Positions 6,807 through 13,825 of a stretch of DNA of 19,137 nt are shown here, one piece after another. Below the pieces are notes generated by a model, which worked only from the letters and a program-made list of their open reading frames with translations, searched no databases and was not told where the DNA came from. The stretch covers positions 1-19,137 of the forward strand of contig CAJKBW010000057.1 in NCBI GenBank assembly GCA_905198295.1. Direction: 5' to 3'. The stretch is from an uncultured Oscillospiraceae bacterium. Lineage in GTDB: Bacteria > Bacillota > Clostridia > Oscillospirales > Acutalibacteraceae. The position numbers were made by a program, and so were the translations under genes. Within the stretch, counting starts at the first letter, position 1. The number at the start of each line of letters is the position of its first letter.

Positions 6807-8147
6807 TCAGCCGAGCGAGCGGTAGAACTCGTTGAGTTCCGCCTCCAGCAGCGGTGCCGCTTCGTCGACAAACGCCTGCACCGACTTGGTGCTGTTGGGG
6901 TTATTGATGCCGTCGAGCGCCTGCGCCAGAATGGTCTTGTTGTTGCCGATGCCATTGGTGAAATCCAGCACCACCGGCACATCGTCCACCGCAAGCAGCG
7001 CCTCGCGTTCATCCTCGGTGAGATATTTCTCCATCAGGCCGAATTCACCCATCTTGCCGATAACGGCGTTCCAGTTCTTGTAATACAGATCAATGAAAGC
7101 GGCCGCCCCCTGCGGATTCGACGCCTTGGAGGCGATGCTGAAGCCGTAAACGTTGGCGGTGCAGATCGATTCGGTTTCGCCGGTAGGATCAAACACCGGC
7201 ATCGGAGCAATGCCCAGCTGGTCGCCGCCGGTCGAGTTGATGCGCTGGCGGAAACGGACGTATTCCTCCGGCGTACAGCTGACCATGGCATCCTTGCCGG
7301 CCGGGAAGGTCTGCAGCCAGTTGCCCATATCCTCCACCCGCGCAGCGCCGCTGCGGTACAGGTTGGATACCTCGGTGAGCCAGCGCACGGTATTGTTGTC
7401 GCGGATGGAAACCTGCAGCTTGCCGTCGTCGCCCCAGGTCAGCAGCGGGTAAATGCAGTTTCCGTAACCGAGGTTCCAGCTGTTGAACCCGAATTCGTCG
7501 TTGGCGGCGTCGGTCATATTCTGGGCGGTTTTGACAAACTGGGTCCAGTTCCAGGTGCCCGCCTGAAAGTGTTCAAGCGGGGTGGTTTCGCCCGCCTGCT
7601 CAAATTTGGTCTGATTAAAGGCGATGTAAAACTTCTCCGGCCGCTGGCCAAAAGCGACATAGTGCTTGCCGTCCACCATCAGCTGATCCATGATTTCCCG
7701 GTTCCACATCGGGTCATTCAGATCGATATAATCGCTGTAATCATCCAGCGGCTGCACCAGATTGTTGGCCGGCCAGCGCGGGAACCACAGCGGGCCACCG
7801 TACACCACGTCCGGCATCTGGTCGGCAGCGGCCGCGGTGGCCAGATGGGAGGTAAAGCTGTCCCATTCCACCGCCTGCACCTCCACCGCCGTGCCGTACT
7901 CGGCCTCCCATTTCTGAAAGGTGCGGTTCATCGCACTCGGTTCATCCTCGGTGTCGCTGGCGGCGACGGTATCCTTTTCGACGTTGAGCAGGATGGTAAC
8001 CTTGCTGTTGTTTAGGGCAGGCATCTCCACGCCGGAGACGAGATCGGTGCCCGGCGCCATTCCGGAGGAAGCCGGGCCGTCCGTTCCGCAGCCGGCAAGC
8101 AGACCGGCAAGCAGGCAGATGAGCAGAGCCGGAATACATTTTTTCAT
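6807..8147 (-). CDS. Sugar ABC transporter solute-binding lipoprotein
   Basis: A 446-residue protein with a clear lipobox LLAGC (Cys20), then a Gly/Ser-rich spacer and a family-1 extracellular solute-binding fold (MalE-like). Supporting pieces are TILLNVEK at the start of the mature domain, FQKWEAEYG, AAAADQMPDVVYGG, LDDYSDYIDLND, MVSCTPEEYVRFRQ and YGFSIASKASNPQGAAAFIDLYY. It would capture oligosaccharides at the membrane for the permeases encoded upstream in the operon. An AAAGGAAG site precedes the ATG. Just before it lies a strong 10-bp hairpin after the esterase gene, which may set its expression level. It is the only binding protein visible here, although permease genes for more than one transporter seem present. 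Confidence 0.9.
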   Translation of the reverse strand: MKKCIPALLICLLAGLLAGCGTDGPASSGMAPGTDLVSGVEMPALNNSKVTILLNVEKDTVAASDTEDEPSAMNRTFQKWEAEYGTAVEVQAVEWDSFTSHLATAAAADQMPDVVYGGPLWFPRWPANNLVQPLDDYSDYIDLNDPMWNREIMDQLMVDGKHYVAFGQRPEKFYIAFNQTKFEQAGETTPLEHFQAGTWNWTQFVKTAQNMTDAANDEFGFNSWNLGYGNCIYPLLTWGDDGKLQVSIRDNNTVRWLTEVSNLYRSGAARVEDMGNWLQTFPAGKDAMVSCTPEEYVRFRQRINSTGGDQLGIAPMPVFDPTGETESICTANVYGFSIASKASNPQGAAAFIDLYYKNWNAVIGKMGEFGLMEKYLTEDEREALLAVDDVPVVLDFTNGIGNNKTILAQALDGINNPNSTKSVQAFVDEAAPLLEAELNEFYRSLG

Positions 8148-8179
8148 CGGTTCAGATCTTCCTTTCTTGGTGAAAAGCT

Positions 8180-8207
8180 GGCCGGGGGATACTGCGTTCC
8201 CCCGGCC
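8180..8207 (-). terminator. Strong intercistronic hairpin before the binding-protein gene
   Basis: GGCCGGGGGA (8180-8189) pairs perfectly with TCCCCCGGCC (8198-8207) across an 8-base loop. On the transcribed minus strand it comes a few bases after the stop of the SGNH gene and is followed by AGCTTTTC, only a short T run. It could be a leaky terminator. It could also be an RNA stability element that, after processing, protects the downstream message so that the binding protein is made in excess over the rest, as is known for other sugar ABC operons. Confidence 0.6.
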
Positions 8208-8213
8208 GCAGAA

Positions 8214-9503
8214 CTAGGATGCCAGAAAACCCAGCAGAGTGAAATAATCGGTATCCGCCGGGGCCTTCAGCCGTACCGTCACCCGGACGGTGCCGGGATT
8301 CACGCCGGTATACACCAGCAGCGGATCGGCATACTGGTAGGTAAGTCCGGGATAGTTTTGCTGCAGCTCGGTGGTCTTGACCGTCTCCCCCTCCACCGTC
8401 ACCTCGGCAATACCGGCATTCGGGTCATCCAGCCGCAGGGTCAGCAGATACAGCTCACGGCATTCCGGGATCTCGAACTCGATCGCCTCGCTCCCGCCGA
8501 CCGCCTTCCAGCCGTAGGGGAACTGATAGAAGGAATTGACCTGCCGCATAAAGCTGCCCGCCTGCAGTTCCTCCAGATTCTTGTTGGTGTAGAGGATCCC
8601 GTTTTCATAGGCATCGCCGACGAGCGGTTCCGGCAGGACATACCCGTCAGCCGACAGCGAATCCAGTTTTTCGTATACCGAAACAAGGTAGTTTGCGAGC
8701 AGGACACCGATCATCGCATGGCCCTTGTCGTTGGGATGAATGCCGTCGGGGCTGATTTCGGTCCACGGTATGCGGCCGTCCTCCACCGCCGGATATACGG
8801 CATTGCGGTAGCTCACCATCGGTACATCATAATGCTGGCCGATCTTCGATTGGTTGCGCTGTACGCTGGTGCCGTCCTCCTTCATGGTGAAAAGCAGCAA
8901 CACGCCAGGCTGATTTTCGGCCTTCAGGATCCGGCGGAGCAGGCTTTCGTAAGCCATCTGATCCCGCTCGCCGTTACCGTCGTTGACAGCATACTCCACG
9001 ACTACCACATCCGGCTGATGGGCAAGCAGATCCTCCTCGACGCGGTGCGCACCGATGAGGGAGCCGGTTGCCCCTTTGCCGGCATTGACCAGTGTCACTT
9101 CGCCGCCGGGGAACAGGGTTTCCCACCAGGTTTTGAACTGCCCGGCATAGGAATTCTCCGCAGCCGAGGAGGCTGTACCCTCGGTGATGGAGCCGCCGAT
9201 AACGCCTAAGGTCACCGGTTCGCCGGCAAGGGATTTCCGGATGGCGGCGGCGATGCGCCCGTGATTGCCGGTGGGCGACAGCCCCTCCGCGAGCATTGCA
9301 TCGGTCAGGCCCTGCGCCCCGGCCTTTTCTGTAATCAGGTTTTTCATTTCTTCAAGCTCCAACTGCCGGGGCGGCTGCCCGGTCTGTGATGTCCCGCCGT
9401 CGGAAGCCGCAGAGGAGGGGGCAGAGGATGAAGACGACTGCCCCGCACACGAACACACAAGCAGCATGACGGCGGCCAGTAAAGCGGCCAGACGTTTTTT
9501 CAT
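8214..9503 (-). CDS. SGNH/GDSL-type esterase lipoprotein
   Basis: A 429-residue secreted lipoprotein (MLLVCSC, Cys19) with a Ser-rich spacer. The SGNH blocks are visible in order: GGSITEGT with nucleophile Ser105 (replacing GDSxT), NAGKGATGS (140-148) giving the oxyanion Gly, EYAVND with Asn174, and SPDGIHPN with Asp253 and His256. After about residue 330 comes a separate beta-rich C-terminal region with YGWKAVGGS and TVRLKAP that may be carbohydrate-binding. SGNH plus a C-terminal binding module is known in carbohydrate esterases, so deacetylation of a polysaccharide on the cell surface is the likely role. The nearest SD-like AAAGGAA lies about 12 bases from the ATG, which is long and suggests modest translation. 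Specificity cannot be read from sequence. Confidence 0.8.
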   Translation of the reverse strand: MKKRLAALLAAVMLLVCSCAGQSSSSSAPSSAASDGGTSQTGQPPRQLELEEMKNLITEKAGAQGLTDAMLAEGLSPTGNHGRIAAAIRKSLAGEPVTLGVIGGSITEGTASSAAENSYAGQFKTWWETLFPGGEVTLVNAGKGATGSLIGAHRVEEDLLAHQPDVVVVEYAVNDGNGERDQMAYESLLRRILKAENQPGVLLLFTMKEDGTSVQRNQSKIGQHYDVPMVSYRNAVYPAVEDGRIPWTEISPDGIHPNDKGHAMIGVLLANYLVSVYEKLDSLSADGYVLPEPLVGDAYENGILYTNKNLEELQAGSFMRQVNSFYQFPYGWKAVGGSEAIEFEIPECRELYLLTLRLDDPNAGIAEVTVEGETVKTTELQQNYPGLTYQYADPLLVYTGVNPGTVRVTVRLKAPADTDYFTLLGFLAS

Positions 9504-9530
9504 GATTAACGTGCATTCCTTTCCCGGGCT

Positions 9531-10937
9531 TCAGCGGGCGCTGATGCGCCGTTTGCAGATATACAGCAGCCCGGCGGAGAGCACCAGAGCCGCAGCCGGC
9601 AGAGCAACCGGCAGCGATACGCCGGTCGGCTTGTTCGGGTGCTGGTCGTCGTCGCCCCCGGTCTTCTCCTTATAGACCGACATGCCGGATACATACAGAT
9701 CGAACGCCTTGTAACCGTCCTCTTCCCCGGTCTCATTTGTCACCTTCCACAGATAGCTCCACGCATCCGGGAACGCCTCAAGCCCGAAATCCTCCGGGGT
9801 CAGATATACCCATTCGGCATAAGTACCCGACTCGCTGTATACCGGTATATTGGCGGTGCCGATCTCCATACCGTACTGATCGAGGAAGCGGAAGGAAACG
9901 GCGTTGGGCAGACCGGTTTCGGAGGTTGCCTTAACAAAAAAGCACAGCCCGTCATAAGCGGAAAGTCCCTGCGGCAGCGTTTCAAACGGCAGCGTCTTGA
10001 CGCCGGACGCATCCGCGCTGTACAGCAGCACCTGGCCCCAACCGCCTTTTTGGCCGTTATAGGAAATTTTGACAGCCGACTGGGCCCCCTTGGCGACATA
10101 CTGTTCATCCGTGACCCCCGCGGTCAGTGTCATGCTCTCACTTCGGATCAGGGTATCGAGCTGCTGCTGCGTAGCCGTCTCAAAGCCGTCGGCAGCGGTA
10201 TGGGCATACTCATCCTCCCGCGCGGGATTTTCTTCCGGCAGCGTCGGCTTCGGCTTTTCCACCTCGCGGGTGAGCGACAGACCGGAGAAATAGAGATCCA
10301 CCGGCTTATACGGATCATACTCGTTGTACATACCGGTAAATTTGATGACAAAGCTCCACGCTTCCGCCGGGAAAGCCGTCAGCGCCGTGCCTTCGGCATC
10401 CTTGAAATCGCCCGGCTCCAGTTCGATCCAGCCGCTGAAATCGCCGCTTTCCACCCAAATTTCGAGCTGCGTGCTCGCAAGTTCCTCGCCCCATTCGTTA
10501 ATCAGATGGAGGGAGGGTCCGGTCGGCATGCCGCCGGTGGCGTTGTCTGCATAGACATACATGCGCAGCGTTTCCCACTCGGACATATTCTCCGGCAGCA
10601 GCGCAAACGGCAGTGCCTTTCCGGTCTCCGCTTCCGCGTCGTCGGCGTACAGCAGCACCTGGCCCCAGTTTTCGGGATCCTTCAGATAGGCGACTTTTAC
10701 CGCCGATTCCGCGCCGTCGGCAACATACTTGTCGTCGGTAATGCCGGCGGTCAGTGCAACGCTTTCGGTTTTCAGCAGGGTATCCAGCGCGCTCTGCGGC
10801 GCTTTTTCAAAGCCGTCCATGTTGTAGGTTTCGGTCACCGTCTCGGTTTCCTCGGCGGAAGCCGGCACGGACAGAGGCAGCAGGCCCAAAAGAAGCATAC
10901 CGGCGCTGACTGCCGCGAGCATTTTTTTGACGTTCAT
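9531..10937 (-). CDS. Secreted anchored protein with two copies of an unrecognised domain
   Basis: A 468-residue protein with a signal peptide ending near VPASA (residues 24-28). It then has two homologous units, about 37-225 and 246-424. Both show DGFE, a Leu-rich helix (LDTL), LTAG(I/V)TD(D/E)(K/Q)YVA(D/K)GA(E/Q)SAVK, WGQVLLY, a segment ending L...(Y/W)(D/E)xL, GxW(I/V)xLxPxDF, (A/D)AWSxxxK and DLY(F/V)SG(L/M)S. The tail NKPTG, a hydrophobic stretch (about 440-460) and KRR resembles a sortase sorting signal, though the motif is not canonical. A third copy of the domain is in the neighbouring lipoprotein. The likely role is glycan binding at the cell surface, inferred from context and beta-rich character; no catalytic motif is evident. 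AAAGGGG upstream fixes the start. Confidence 0.7.
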   Translation of the reverse strand: MNVKKMLAAVSAGMLLLGLLPLSVPASAEETETVTETYNMDGFEKAPQSALDTLLKTESVALTAGITDDKYVADGAESAVKVAYLKDPENWGQVLLYADDAEAETGKALPFALLPENMSEWETLRMYVYADNATGGMPTGPSLHLINEWGEELASTQLEIWVESGDFSGWIELEPGDFKDAEGTALTAFPAEAWSFVIKFTGMYNEYDPYKPVDLYFSGLSLTREVEKPKPTLPEENPAREDEYAHTAADGFETATQQQLDTLIRSESMTLTAGVTDEQYVAKGAQSAVKISYNGQKGGWGQVLLYSADASGVKTLPFETLPQGLSAYDGLCFFVKATSETGLPNAVSFRFLDQYGMEIGTANIPVYSESGTYAEWVYLTPEDFGLEAFPDAWSYLWKVTNETGEEDGYKAFDLYVSGMSVYKEKTGGDDDQHPNKPTGVSLPVALPAAALVLSAGLLYICKRRISAR

Positions 10938-10941
10938 GTGA

Positions 10942-10962
10942 TTACCCCTTTCTTTTTTTCAT
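10942..10962 (-). other. Possible leader minicistron MKKRKG
   Basis: On the minus strand GGAGG, a six-base spacer and an ATG start a six-codon frame (MKKRKG) whose TAA lies four bases before the ATG of the next gene. The spacing would allow translational coupling or ribosome loading, with the downstream SD (AAAGGGG) inside the minicistron. It may equally be chance in purine-rich leader DNA. A similar tiny frame precedes the related gene upstream. Confidence 0.25.
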
Positions 10963-11009
10963 ATCGGACCTCCAGTACCGCAGCGACGGCCCGGCTGTCC
11001 GTGTTTCCC

Positions 11010-11804
11010 TTACCAGAACACCCCGCGGTAAGCCGACAGGTCGGCCATATAGATGTCGGCATTCTGAATGGTGGCCCCGGAGGTGACCTTAAAGCCGATA
11101 AAATCGATCAGGTCGGCATTGTAATACTTGTCGTTGGGCGGATAGGCGTTGATCATCTCGGAGAAGGGCATCTCGATATAGCCCGTATACCCGCCTTCCG
11201 GCACAGCGTAATGATATTCAAACATATCGCGGTAACCATAGGTCCAGTTCCCGAAAATAAAGATCAGCTCATCGGGAACGCCGCCGCCCGCATCGGGTTT
11301 TATCTGCAGCCAGACCCGCAGCCCGTCGTAATCGCTCAGCGGATCGGGGCACGGATCAACCAGCGTGGCCTCCTTGCCGTCCTCAAGATGGAACAGCAGG
11401 ACCTGTCCCCAGTTGTTGCCGTTGAAGCTCAGACGCATGCCCCGATCGGCACCCTCCGGCAGATGGGCGGCATCGCTGTGGTTCTCCACGGATGCCCCCG
11501 GCGTTTTCTCCGCGTCGGCCAGTCGTCCGTTGTCCGCTGCAAACAGCGCGGTCTGCGGGAGAAATTCGTCCTCTTCTTCCTCACCGCCGCCGATCACGCC
11601 GCCGCTGCCTGTCGTGGTAGCGGTCGTATCCTCCGTGGTGGTCGTATCCGCAGTAGTTGTGTTCGTGGTTGACGCCGTTGCGGTTGTGGTCGTGGTACTG
11701 TCGCTTTCGGTGCCGGACGAGGTGTCCGGCGTGCTGCCGCAGCCGGTCAGCAACAGTACCAGCGCCGCTGCTGCTGCGAGGCTTCGGGCTAACGGTTTGT
11801 TCAT
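11010..11804 (-). CDS. Lipoprotein with Thr-rich linker and one copy of the unrecognised domain
   Basis: A 264-residue lipoprotein (LLLTGC, Cys22). Residues about 23-68 are almost all Thr, Ser, Ala and Asp, followed by Gly and an acidic GEEEEDE run: an extended, possibly O-glycosylated wall-spanning linker. The rest (about 85-262) is one copy of the domain doubled in the next gene, shown by MRLSFNGNNWGQVLLF (131-138 core), LSDYDGLRVWLQI (156-168), GYTGYIEMPFSEM, FIGFKV and a final ADIYMADLSAY. AGGAAGG six bases from the ATG supports the start at 11804; an in-frame ATG at 11840 lacks a site. It sits between the permease genes and the other domain protein. Surface glycan binding is likely by context but not proven. 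Confidence 0.65.
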   Translation of the reverse strand: MNKPLARSLAAAAALVLLLTGCGSTPDTSSGTESDSTTTTTATASTTNTTTADTTTTEDTTATTTGSGGVIGGGEEEEDEFLPQTALFAADNGRLADAEKTPGASVENHSDAAHLPEGADRGMRLSFNGNNWGQVLLFHLEDGKEATLVDPCPDPLSDYDGLRVWLQIKPDAGGGVPDELIFIFGNWTYGYRDMFEYHYAVPEGGYTGYIEMPFSEMINAYPPNDKYYNADLIDFIGFKVTSGATIQNADIYMADLSAYRGVFW

Positions 11805-11845
11805 ACGTATCCTTCCTTTCCTGCTATAAAATCGGCACATCTGCC

Positions 11846-11860
11846 CTATTGGCTTTTCAT
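11846..11860 (-). other. Possible leader minicistron MKSQ
   Basis: After a very strong GGAGGGGGG run, an ATG (minus strand, 11860) opens a four-codon frame, MKSQ, ended by TAG. It lies in the 87-base gap between the second permease gene and the Thr-rich lipoprotein gene. Its position mirrors the MKKRKG minicistron before the related two-domain gene. A role in tuning translation is possible; chance is just as likely. Confidence 0.2.
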
Positions 11861-11891
11861 CCGCCCCCCTCCTGCCGGGATAGCCCCGATT

Positions 11892-12884
11892 TCAGCCGGT
11901 AATCCCGCTGCGCTCGACGCTCTGCAAAAAGAACCGCTGCGCAAACATATATAAAACCAGCATAGGCAGCACGAACCAGAAGGCCCCTGCATACATAATC
12001 ACCGTTTCCGCCAGGCCGTCTCCATACTGGGTGGTGGTCATCATGGAGGTAGCCAGCTGCCGCATGATGCTCAGCTTGGTGGAAAGGAACTGATTCTGCT
12101 GGAACAGGATGGCGGGGAAAAAGTAGTCGTTCCAGTTCCATACGACGCACATGATCACTTCCACCAAAAAGGCCGAAGCGGCGTTGGGCACCATAATCCG
12201 CGCAAATATGCGGAATTCCCCGGCGCCGTCGATGCGGGCGGCATCCTCCAGCTCCTTGGGGAGCCCTCTGAAAATTTGGGTGAAAAGCAGAATAAAAATC
12301 CCGGAGCGCAGCCCGCTGCCCAGCGCATTGAGCAGATAATACGGTACCTCGGTGTTGGTCAGGTTGATCGTAAGCGGGTTGCCGGTGAACAGCCCGATCA
12401 GGCTACCGATGCCGAAAAAATCAAAATATTTCATCCGGAAAAACAGCGGGATAATGTAGGTCTGCATCGGCACCAGAAAGGTCAGCACGGCCATGCCGAT
12501 GAGCAGCTTGTTCGCCTTGAGGTGATAGCGTCCGATCGCATAGCCGGCCATCGAACAGGAAACGGTGGAGAATACGGTGCTGATGAGCACGATGCGCAGC
12601 GTGAACACCAATGAGGTGTCATAGTTGAGGGCATCAAATGCCAGTCGGAAGTTTTCGAGCGTCAGGCCGCTGGGAATCCAGACGATACTTGGGTTATACA
12701 TGTCCGCCTGCGGCCGGAGCGCGCGGGAAAGCATCACCAGCAACGGAAACAGCAGCACATACGCCATGCCGATGAGAAAAGCCAGCCGGAACAGGATAAA
12801 CGCACAGCGTCCGAGCTGCTCCCGGCGGCGATGCGTGACCACAGGCCTGCCGGCTGTCTTGGGAACGAATCGGATTGCTTTCAC
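11892..12884 (-). CDS. Sugar ABC transporter permease, MalG-type
   Basis: A 330-residue integral membrane protein of the binding-protein-dependent permease family. About six membrane helices are visible, starting with the segment FILFRLAFLIGMAYVLLFPLLVML. The cytoplasmic EAA loop reads EDAARIDGAGEFRIFARIMVP, the site that contacts the ATPase. The C-terminus RSGITG is typical of MalG-type partners. The start is taken as GTG at 12884 because AGGAGG lies six bases before it; the ATG at 12935 falls inside the upstream gene. Ten bases separate it from the MalF-type gene, so the two form one transporter with the solute-binding protein. No ATPase gene is present here, so a shared MsmX-like ATPase is likely. 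Confidence 0.9.
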   Translation of the reverse strand: MKAIRFVPKTAGRPVVTHRRREQLGRCAFILFRLAFLIGMAYVLLFPLLVMLSRALRPQADMYNPSIVWIPSGLTLENFRLAFDALNYDTSLVFTLRIVLISTVFSTVSCSMAGYAIGRYHLKANKLLIGMAVLTFLVPMQTYIIPLFFRMKYFDFFGIGSLIGLFTGNPLTINLTNTEVPYYLLNALGSGLRSGIFILLFTQIFRGLPKELEDAARIDGAGEFRIFARIMVPNAASAFLVEVIMCVVWNWNDYFFPAILFQQNQFLSTKLSIMRQLATSMMTTTQYGDGLAETVIMYAGAFWFVLPMLVLYMFAQRFFLQSVERSGITG

Positions 12885-12894
12885 AGGCCCCCTC

Positions 12895-13794
12895 CTATCT
12901 GTCACGGATGGCTTTGCGGAAGAACAGCGCCGCAATCAGCAACAGCAGCAGAATAATTGCCGCAAAATACAGGATCGCCGCCGCCGACGCATAGCCGTAC
13001 TTCACCTCCGAAAACCGGGTGACGATGCTTTTCATCACCTGATTGCTCATATCGGTAAAGCTGTCAATCATGGCATAAACGGTCACCAGTAAGCAGGTGG
13101 GAAGCAGCACAGGAAAGGTGATCTTCCAGAATGCATCCCACGTGTTCGCGCCCTCAATCGAGGCAACCTCGAAATAGGTTTCGGGAATGCTCTGCAGGGC
13201 GCTGAGGAACAGCAGGATCGGCACACCGGTTTTCCAGCTCAAATCAAACACCTGTGAGGTGACGGTGGTGAAAAGGCTGATCAGGTCGTCGCTGAACTGC
13301 AGCCGGTAGAGCACCTCGCTGACCGCTTCCGTCTGGAAGGTGGAGGTGTCCGCACGCATAACGCTGCTGACAAAAACATCGTTTTGGATGATTTCGGTAA
13401 CCACACCGGAGGCGATAATAACCGGCAGGAAAAACAGGCTGCGCGCGAACATGCGTCCCCGGAATTTCTGGTTGAGCAGAAGAGCGACAAATACGGAGAA
13501 AAACAGGATGATGGGGATATCCACCGCAAGGCCCGAGATCTGTTCCAGAACGTTGCGGTTGAAATCGGCATCCTCAAACAGGATGTACCGGTAGTTCTCC
13601 CAGCCCAAGAACTGATAATCCAGCCCGGTATCGCCGATGCTTACCCGGTTGAAGGAGAATACGACCGACTGGATGAAGGGAATGAGGAAGAAGAACACAA
13701 GCCCGACCAGCCACGGCAGCAGGAACAGCCAGCCGACCCGTTTGATCCGGCGTTCAACCGACAGCCTGCGCCGGCCGCCGCTTAATTTTCCCAT
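12895..13794 (-). CDS. Sugar ABC transporter permease, MalF-type
   Basis: A 299-residue permease with an Arg-rich cytoplasmic N-terminus, a first helix LFLLPWLVGLVFFFLIPF, and further helices including ILFFSVFVALLL and SLFFLPVIIASGVV. The EAA loop reads FEVASIEGANTWDAFWKITFPVLLP. A long hydrophilic insertion (about residues 144-190) lies between helices, probably on the outer face. The C-terminus is a helix rich in Leu and Ile followed by FFRKAIRDR. The start MGKLSGG is preceded by GGAAAGGG about ten bases away. It pairs with the MalG-type permease ten bases downstream. It follows the DUF5696 gene by 31 bases, so all are probably on one transcript. Confidence 0.9.
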   Translation of the reverse strand: MGKLSGGRRRLSVERRIKRVGWLFLLPWLVGLVFFFLIPFIQSVVFSFNRVSIGDTGLDYQFLGWENYRYILFEDADFNRNVLEQISGLAVDIPIILFFSVFVALLLNQKFRGRMFARSLFFLPVIIASGVVTEIIQNDVFVSSVMRADTSTFQTEAVSEVLYRLQFSDDLISLFTTVTSQVFDLSWKTGVPILLFLSALQSIPETYFEVASIEGANTWDAFWKITFPVLLPTCLLVTVYAMIDSFTDMSNQVMKSIVTRFSEVKYGYASAAAILYFAAIILLLLLIAALFFRKAIRDR

Positions 13795-13825
13795 GCTTGA
13801 CCATCCCTTTCCTGAAGACTTCGGA

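Noticed and set aside
9639..11672. 677-codon plus-strand open frame
   Set aside because: It spans the opposite strand of two clear secreted-protein genes and their gap, with no recognisable domain.
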